This document shows positions 58,451 through 64,000 of a stretch of 64,000 bases of DNA, one piece after another. Numbering within the stretch: position 1 is the first letter of the stretch; each line of letters opens with the position of its first letter. The stretch spans positions 6,053,962 through 6,117,961 of the forward strand of contig CM038720.1 of assembly GCA_021613375.1 (NCBI GenBank), in the 5' to 3' direction. The notes beneath the pieces are model-generated. The model worked only from the letters and a program-made list of their open reading frames with translations, was not told where the DNA came from and did no database searches. A program made the translations under genes and the position numbers. The stretch comes from Megaleporinus macrocephalus (Eukaryota; Chordata; Actinopteri; Characiformes; Anostomidae).

Positions 58451-58887
58451 TCACAATGTTCTAGAACACTCCCCTGAATACAAACTGTTCTAGGACACTC
58501 GCCTTTCTTTCTTCATATTGTTCTAGAACATCATCTTTCATTCGCTGTAAAATATTCTCCCCATTTGTGCCATTCTAGAACGCCTTCCCTATTCACATTG
58601 TCCTAGAACGCTCTTCACACTATATTCAAACACGTTCCACCATTCAAGAACGTTCTCGTCCAACTACTCTGGAATGTTTTCCTTTCAATAACACAGCTTT
58701 ATTACGTTCTTCTCACACGCTGGGTTCTGGAACGTTCCACCGCTCCCACTGCTGTCGGTTTGGCTTGTCGGTTCACATTCTGTGGCAGTAAAGGCCGGCC
58801 GGGTGTGGGGTCAGTTATGGGTCAGTGTGCTCTGGGTTCATCACTCCCTCAAACCTCTAATCTCGAGCACCTCGGGCTTGGTGGAGA
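58451..58887 (-). other. rexo2 3' UTR and downstream flank
   Basis: 58704-58887 is the inferred rexo2 3' UTR (minus strand) between stop and AATAAA. 58451-58690 is the degenerate edge of the 35-bp array. Confidence 0.5.
58698..58703 (-). promoter_or_regulatory. rexo2 poly(A) signal AATAAA
   Basis: TTTATT on the plus strand reads AATAAA on the transcribed strand, about 185 bp after the rexo2 stop. It is the first canonical hexamer downstream. It implies a short 3' UTR ending near 58680, just right of the 35-bp minisatellite. Confidence 0.6.
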
Positions 58888-59014
58888 TTAGGCCGAGCAC
58901 TTGTTCTCTCCGTTTTCGATGATCCTCCTCTTCTTGTCCTCCGTCTCCGCTTTGAAAACGTTGGCTCTGTAGTACCGGAGCTCTTTAATGCTCTCCTGAA
59001 TGTCGTCCAGCGCC
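58888..59014 (-). CDS. rexo2: rexo2 exon 7, C-terminus and stop
   Basis: 127 bp, beginning with the last base of the split Arg codon. It encodes [20 protein letters not shown] then [21 protein letters not shown] and a TAA stop. The acceptor is CCGTCTTTGCAG. ALDDI supplies the final catalytic Asp. The lysine/arginine-rich tail IIENGEN is typical of vertebrate REXO2; the last four residues (KCSA) differ from the mammalian ending. Confidence 0.95.
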
Positions 59015-59889
59015 CTGCAAAGACGGACAGCAGTGGTCAGATACAATAACACGACAGGACGTACGCTGGAACACGTGGGAGGGCAATAAGAGGTCATGGT
59101 GTGCTGAACTACGTCACATACTGACATGGTGGTTGGGCGTTAGGGTGTGTTGTGCTGGTGTGAGTGGATCAGATACAGCAGTGCTGCTGCTGGAGTGTTT
59201 AAACACCTCAGTGTCACTGCTGGACTGAGAATCGTCCACCAACCAAAACTATCCAGACAGCAGTGTCCTGTGGGCGGCGTCCTGTGTCCACTGATGAAGA
59301 ACTAGAGAACACAAACTGTGCAGCAGCAGATGAGCTACTGTCTCTGACTTTACATCTACAAGGTGGACCAGCAAGTAGTAGGAGTGTCTAATAGAGTGGA
59401 CAGTGAGTGGACACAGGGTTTAAACACTCCAGCTGCAGCACTGCTGTGTCTGATCCACTCACACCAGCACAACACACACTAACACACCACCACCACATCA
59501 ATGTCACTGCAGTGCTGAGAATGACCCACCTCCCTAATAGTATCTGCTCTGTGGGGGTCCTGTGGGGGTCCTGGTCATTAAAGAACAGAGTAATAAAGTA
59601 TACAGAGAATCAGATGAACTACAGTCTGTAAGTGGAGCTCCTGTATGGTCATCACTTATTGTTTAACCTGCACAGTGTTATGCTGGTGTATGCTGGGGGT
59701 GGTCACTGAGGAGGTGGTCATTGGTGGTCAAGTTATGCACCTTCCTGCTGCATACATGCTTTTAACTTTGTTCGTCTGTCGTCACGACTTTTGTATTCGT
59801 TTGCCACGTGTACTGCCCGCCTCACTGACCTGTGCGACGCCTTCTTCTGCGGAGCCAGGCCGTACTCCTCCGGAAACCAGCGTCTGCGC

Positions 59890-59973
<84 letters not shown>

Positions 59974-62854
59974 AGGCAGCAGGTCAAAGCTCTGTCCAGC
60001 ACGCTTTGGATGCACGGCCGGAAAGAAAAACAGCGCTGATGCGGCCGGACGTATGCCCAAGCACATCGCGCTGGAAACGAGTGGTCAGTAAGGTCATCTG
60101 ATCGCCGTCACGCGCCGCTGACCACAGAGGCTCGGTTCAGTCACACCTACCTGCAGAGCTCCTTCACCGTGCTCACGTCGATGATGCGATAGTGCAGGTG
60201 CCGCATGAACTGGGGCATGTACTTATCCAGGAACTTCTTATCGGCGTGCACAGAGTTTCCTGTGGAAAACAGGAGGGAGGGGGAACAAACGTGTCGCTAA
60301 GCAACGGCTATGCAGAGAGAACACTCTCTATCAATCAATCAATCAACCTTTATTTTAGCTCAGAAGTTCATTAAAGGCAACCCTCATTTTCAACGTAGCT
60401 GAGCATTTACAAGAACAGTGATTGACATGACAAAGAAAATAAAAATATAAATAACAGCAAATATAAAATAGAAATAATAACAATAATAATTATTATATAA
60501 TAATAATAATTATAAAAAAAGGATAAAAGTTATGATTAATTTAGCAAGAAATTAAGATAAAAGAGGGTAAGAGATTAGAAATAATAAAAGTAAAATGCTT
60601 CAAAAGAAATTTAAAAGGAAAAACAAGCTATAAAATAAAATAATAAAAAACATTAAAGATAATACAGAACTAATTAAATCTAATAATATAATAAAGAAAT
60701 AAAACAATAAAGAAAAATAAAGCATAAAAATTAAAAATTAGGAAAAAGTAAGGTGGTTAGATATTAAAATTTTAAAATGATTGAGTGACACCAGTAAGCT
60801 GAGTTTTAGTGTTTCCTGTAGTAGAGTCCAGCTCGCTGAATCTCTCATATATACACATCTATCTAATATATCTATCTATCTATCTAATATATCTATCTAA
60901 TATATCTATCTATCTATCTATCTATCTATACACACACACACACACACATCTATATATATAGCTTTCTGACGCCGTGTGAGAAGGCAAACGGAGAGGGTCT
61001 GTGGAGCCTCACCTGCGAGTGGACACTGGCCAGGTGGAGTGTGTTGTCTGATGAAGGACAGGAACTCATACTCGGCCTGCTGGAGGGAGACCTTGCTGTC
61101 CCGCACCGCCTGCGTCAACCCTGACTGGCACAGCAAGCAGCCACACGGGCTCAGCACGCATCCCACAATGCACTTGATTCATTAATTCATCTGTTTGCTT
61201 GTTTGTTTGTTTGCTGTAGGGCTGCGGCGATTACCTGATTAAATCCTATTCAAATCAAAGTATTAATTAAAACCCTCCGTCTGAACGAACCGCCGGGGAT
61301 TCGTCGCTTGTGTGTGTGATGATTACTGTCGTGTGCAAAAGTTAGGGCCCCCCTGGTCAAATGACACGGCTTGTTGCTTTTCTAAGTGGAAATTAATTAA
61401 CGCTGCCTCTACAGGGAGCATATTCAAATAAGCAGGTCTTATTCTGCACACACAGCAAAACTTTCCACAGGATTCTGCCACTGACCATACAGGAACCAGG
61501 GGTGTAAGAAAATATCAAAATATCGAGTATTGGGATATTTTGTTTGGTGATACTGTATCGATTCTCAGAAGCACAGTGTAGATACACAGATTCCTGGCAG
61601 ACAGTGAATCATTGTGTGTTGTGTTTAAACCTCTGACCACTAGATGGCAGTGTTGTAATCCATTTTCAGCTCCACTCCAACATTAACAAGCAGCACAAGG
61701 GCGCAATGCTATTGTAAGTATTGATAAACCTGTTCATACAGTGGTGAGTTTTAATAGTAGGACTTGAAAAATCACAATATATTACTTTGCATGCAGTATC
61801 GCAATATATCGAGATATATTGAATCATGAATACATATTGTATCGCCAGGTTCTTGCCAATACACAGCCCTAATAGGAACACTTTGGTGGTCAACAACTAC
61901 AAACTGCAGTCCATCTGATTTGCTGCATACATTGCTTATCCCCTTACACCCTGTTCTTCGATGGTCAGGACCCTCAAAAGGACCACCACAGAGCAGGTGG
62001 ATTATTCTCGACACTGAGCGGTGGTGCCGGTGTGAGTGGATCAGACACAGCAGTGCTGCTGGAGTATTTAAACCCCTCAGTGTCACTGAGAATTGTCCAC
62101 CAACCAAAACTATCCAGACAGCAGTGTCCTGGGGGCGGCGTCCTGTATCCACTGATGAAGAACTAGAGGAACACAAACTGTGCAGCAGCAGATGAGCTAC
62201 TGTCTCTGACTTTACATCTACAAGGGGGACCAGCAAGTAGTAGGAGTGTCTAATAGAGTGGACAGTGAGTGGACACAGTGTTTAAACACTCCAGCAGCAG
62301 CACTGCTGTGTCTGATCCACTTACACCAGCACAACAGATACTAACACACCACCACGTCAGTGTCACTGCAGTGCTGAGAAGGACCCACCAGATAAAGTAT
62401 ACAGAGAATCAGATGAACTACAGTCTGGAAGTGTAGCTCCTGTATGGTCAGTGGAGCTGATGAACTGGACAGTGCAGTGGGTTTAATGTTGTGTCTGATT
62501 GGTGTACACACTAATAATCAGTACAGACAACTCTAAAGTTGAAATAAAGTCCTGATAAATATATACTTACTCTGCCGTGATGTTCTTTGCACCAGTCAGA
62601 CATGCTGTCCAGCAGCTCATTCGGCTGATTGATGATCAGATTCGGACCCTAAAAATAAAGAAATGTAACTTTTTTGTTTGTTTGTTTTTCCCATGTGGAA
62701 AATGATAATATACTCTGTCAACAAAGACATTTAATGTTTTAATAACTATTGTTTAATAAATTAATAATAATAATAATAAGCACCCTGCCATTGTTATTTC
62801 TTTTTCCACTTTTTCTGTTATGACTTAAGCAGCATATATATATATATATATATA

Positions 62855-62890
<36 letters not shown>

Positions 62891-63932
62891 ATAACATCTT
62901 TTTTTACATTACATATAGTCTTAAGTCAACGAACCCAGATTTTTTTTCCAAAATGTTTTGAAGCATTTCTATTGGTCCATTTATTGTAATATAGATATAA
63001 AGAGCAGCTGTCAATGCAATTGTGAGATATATATACACATATATACACACATTATATATATATACACATATATACACACACACACACTTTGCCAACAGTC
63101 ATTTAATCCCTTTGTTCAATAAATGAACAACAACAACAACAACAACAATAATAATAATAATAAAAACACCCTGCCATTGTCATTTTTTCCCCATTTCTTT
63201 CTGTATTATGACTTAAGCAGCACCGTATATATACACACACAATAAGTAAAAAATAATAAACTTATAAGAAATGATAGAAATTATACAATTATGAAGTTAT
63301 AAAATATAAATATATACAGAACACACACACCTCTCAATTTTCATTTTCCATGTCAACACGACAGATGCTCTTTATGTCCATATCATGATGAATAGACTGA
63401 TAGAAATGCTCAAACAGTTTGAAAAAAATCTGGTTTTGTTGACTTGCATTGAAAGTTATATCCTCTCCTGTAAATGTTCCATTTTGAAAATTATCTTTTT
63501 CCTTTGGACAGTGATGTGAAGTAGTTTTGCCACCTGTTGAGCTGTGAATGTGTGGATGGTTATCGTGTTCAGGCAGGTCAAAGGATAACCAGATGTGTCT
63601 TCCAATTGTATTCTACTAACTATGAGCAAAATGTAAGTAATCCTAAACAAAGATTTAATCCAGTTCTATATAGAACATAATCACCCACAGCTTCACAGCT
63701 CAGCAAGTGGTCAAACTATTTCTCCAGCCAGAGTAACTGCATCTCAAAATCTCTATAGTTTTAATATAAAACTAATCGAATCACTCAAACACCAGAGCGA
63801 AGATTACAGCCGCGCTCAGCTCATCTGAACCCCTACAGCAGTGACTACCTCTGCTAGGATGGTAAGATCCGAGTCAGTAATGATGCAAGCCATCTCGATG
63901 ATCTGGTCCTTCTCGATGTCGAGCCCCGTCAT
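58888..63932 (-). CDS. rexo2: rexo2, oligoribonuclease (exons 2-7, 5' end off the window)
   Basis: REXO2 is a DEDDh-family 3'-5' exonuclease that degrades very short RNA oligomers in mitochondria and cytosol. Six coding segments on the minus strand (63932-63849, 62648-62571, 61124-61013, 60259-60151, 59883-59830, 59014-58888) are flanked by AG/GT sites. They sum to 564 bp, giving 187 residues plus a stop. Codon phases agree at every junction (0, 0, 1, 2, 2). Visible motifs are [16 protein letters not shown] after the missing [37 protein letters not shown] with the third catalytic Asp, and SHRALDD with the catalytic His and last Asp. The vertebrate protein is about 237 residues, so only the first exon (leader plus the Asp-Glu pair of DLE) is missing, beyond the right edge. 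No frameshift or internal stop is seen, so the gene looks intact here. The family call is very secure. Confidence 0.95.
59119..59655 (+). mobile_element. Foldback repeat family A, copy 4 (rexo2 intron 6)
   Basis: Copy of a dispersed element seen five times here. Inner inverted arms lie at 59144-59204 and 59418-59478; both contain the stretch running from GTGTGTTGTGCTGGTGTGAG to GGAGTGTTTAAAC. The right outer arm, containing CAGATGAACTACAGTCTG, is present but the left outer arm is missing. There is no ORF. It is a non-autonomous DNA element by structure; the superfamily is not recognised. Confidence 0.75.
59830..59883 (-). CDS. rexo2: rexo2 exon 6, acceptor tract is a CT microsatellite
   Basis: 54 bp, encoding [17 protein letters not shown] with one base of Arg at the left junction and AG of the next Arg at the right. 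The acceptor reads CACGCGCAG and is preceded, 8 nt upstream of the exon, by an 80-bp pure CT tract on the transcribed strand. The donor is GTCAGTGAG. The His of SHRALDD, a catalytic residue in DEDDh enzymes, is the last complete codon of this exon. The length is a multiple of three, so skipping this exon would preserve the frame (AG joined to G still gives Arg) but remove that His. Confidence 0.94.
59892..59971. repeat. (GA)40 microsatellite in rexo2 intron 5
   Basis: 80 bp of uninterrupted GA on the plus strand, CT in the rexo2 transcript. It ends eight bases upstream of the exon 6 boundary and forms the whole polypyrimidine tract. No AG occurs inside the tract on the transcribed strand, so the branch point must lie beyond it. 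TTTGAC at about 59985 is a candidate. Confidence 0.97.
60151..60259 (-). CDS. rexo2: rexo2 exon 5
   Basis: 109 bp. It begins with two bases of the split Gly codon and ends with AG of a split Arg codon. It encodes [17 protein letters not shown] then [18 protein letters not shown]. The acceptor is TTTTCCACAG and the donor is GTAGGTGTG. IIDVST carries the third catalytic acidic residue of the DEDD set. Confidence 0.95.
60341..60790. mobile_element. Old AT-rich dispersed repeat in rexo2 intron 4
   Basis: Starts with a (TCAA)n-like run, then TTTATTTTAGCTCAGAAG and a long A/T-rich tail with many AATAAA-like stretches. Its layout resembles the degenerate 3' end of a retroelement. No ORF or matching second copy is visible here, so the call rests only on composition. 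Confidence 0.35.
60850..60958. repeat. TATC/CA/TA compound microsatellite in rexo2 intron 4
   Basis: Runs of ATCT interrupted by AATAT, then (CA)n and (TA)n. It ends about 55 bp from the exon 4 donor. It is intronic and non-coding. Confidence 0.9.
61013..61124 (-). CDS. rexo2: rexo2 exon 4
   Basis: 112 bp, starting in phase 0 and ending after the first base of a Gly codon. It encodes [20 protein letters not shown] then [17 protein letters not shown] plus the split G. The acceptor is GCTGTGCCAG and the donor is [16 protein letters not shown] followed by NS in the next exon is the ExoII region that lines the active site. Confidence 0.95.
61478..62505 (+). mobile_element. Foldback repeat family A, copy 5, with nested MITE (rexo2 intron 3)
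   Basis: The most complete family A copy. The left outer arm (CTGACCATACAGGAAC) is interrupted at 61497-61871 by a MITE and resumes with CAGTCCATCTGATT. The inner arms flank a centre containing GTGTCCTGGGGGCGGCGTCC. The right outer arm ends with TCCTGTATGGTCAGTGGAGC, the inverse of the left edge. There is no transposase. Confidence 0.75.
61497..61871. mobile_element. hAT-like MITE, 375 bp, inserted in family A copy
   Basis: The ends read CAGGGGTGTA on the left and, inverted, TAGGGCTGTG on the right. Flanking 8-bp repeats are ACAGGAAC (61489-61496) and ATAGGAAC (61872-61879), one mismatch apart. The interior has the same sequence as 52919-53268, including CTGACCACTAGATGGCAGTG. Eight-bp duplications and CAGGG/TAGGG ends are typical of hAT elements. 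There is no ORF, so it is non-autonomous. Confidence 0.8.
62571..62648 (-). CDS. rexo2: rexo2 exon 3
   Basis: 78 bp, 26 codons, phase 0 at both ends. It encodes [16 protein letters not shown] then [10 protein letters not shown]. The acceptor is CTTTATTTTTAG and the donor is GTAAGTATAT, close to consensus. The sequence matches the conserved stretch between the ExoI and ExoII motifs of oligoribonuclease, where the WC..HH cluster is diagnostic. Confidence 0.95.
62826..62890. repeat. TA/TATC microsatellite in rexo2 intron 2
   Basis: (TA)n runs directly into (TCTA)n. Non-coding. Confidence 0.9.
62925..63030 (+). repeat. Dispersed repeat family B, fragment
   Basis: Contains AGCATTTCTATTGGTCCATT and a diverged AAGTCAACGAACCCAGATT, the core of family B found at eight other places in the window. 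It lies in rexo2 intron 2. Confidence 0.6.
63345..63520 (-). repeat. Dispersed repeat family B, minus orientation
   Basis: On the minus strand it carries TTTACAGGAGAGG, then CAATGCAAGTCAACAAAACC and a CATTTCTATCAGTC core, in the same order as copies at 14985 and 44935. It lies in rexo2 intron 2. The class (SINE or MITE) is unresolved. Confidence 0.65.
63849..63932 (-). CDS. rexo2: rexo2 exon 2
   Basis: 84 bp, 28 codons, phase 0 at both ends. It starts [10 protein letters not shown] and ends SDLTILAE. The acceptor is TCTTTTAG and the donor is GAG followed by GTAGTC, a weaker donor than the others in this gene. In the family the preceding exon ends in the catalytic DLE, so this exon continues the ExoI motif of the DEDD fold. 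The ATG at its start is an internal Met, not the initiation codon. Confidence 0.94.
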
Positions 63933-64000
63933 CTAAAAGATAAACATCAATTTATATTACACTACACACTGAACACAGATCAGAGCGGAACAGATATTTA

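Noticed and set aside
63849..63932. Taking the ATG at 63932 as the rexo2 start
   Set aside because: It would lose the catalytic DLE motif; it sits right after an acceptor AG, and the family has an upstream exon.

Overview
The window is vertebrate, almost certainly teleost fish, nuclear DNA. There are no bacterial-style operons. Coding sequence is split by GT-AG introns, and the background is fish-type: a tRNA-derived SINE, an L2-like LINE 3' end with a 7-bp tail repeat, non-autonomous hAT-like elements with 8-bp target-site duplications, and very abundant microsatellites and minisatellites. An otophysan such as a characin or catfish is plausible, but I cannot fix the species.

The only gene I can support is at the right end on the minus strand. 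It is rexo2, encoding oligoribonuclease (small-fragment nuclease). Six coding exons lie at 63932-63849, 62648-62571, 61124-61013, 60259-60151, 59883-59830 and 59014-58888. They join in frame into 187 residues plus a stop. The first exon, with the mitochondrial leader and the first two catalytic residues, lies beyond the right edge. An AATAAA on the minus strand about 185 bp past the stop (58698-58703) is the likely poly(A) signal. The introns hold a foldback element with a hAT-like MITE nested in it, copies of other dispersed repeats, and an 80-bp (CT)n tract that serves as the polypyrimidine tract of exon 6.

Positions 1 to about 58.6 kb contain no convincing protein gene. By rough addition, about 25 kb of the 64 kb is tandem repeat. 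The arrays are: 20-bp units (1-1214 and 19735-20875), GATA arrays, an AT-rich ~90-bp satellite (3.4-7.4 kb), a G/T array (8.4-10.3 kb), 29-bp units (11-15 kb), 42-bp (15.8-16.3 kb), 32-bp (17.5-18.2 kb), 78-bp (24-27 kb), a purine tract (29.3-30.2 kb), 26-bp (31-32.4 kb), 73-bp (38.1-39.9 kb), ~345-bp units containing a reverse-transcriptase fragment (45.7-48.3 kb), and 35-bp units (57.6-58.45 kb). Between them lie short single-copy islands, some GC-richer with homeodomain-like TAATTA/TTAATTAG motifs. These are candidate conserved non-coding elements. In mammals REXO2 lies near CADM1 across a gene-poor interval, so the left part may be the corresponding gene desert; this is inference only.

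The most notable observations are: (1) three minisatellites that appear to have grown out of the 5' (A-box) region of one tRNA-derived SINE; (2) a long CT microsatellite acting as the splice-acceptor tract of an in-frame rexo2 exon that carries a catalytic histidine; (3) a tandem array whose unit contains an antisense LINE reverse-transcriptase segment; (4) two well-delimited non-autonomous hAT-like elements and a nested MITE with readable target-site duplications.
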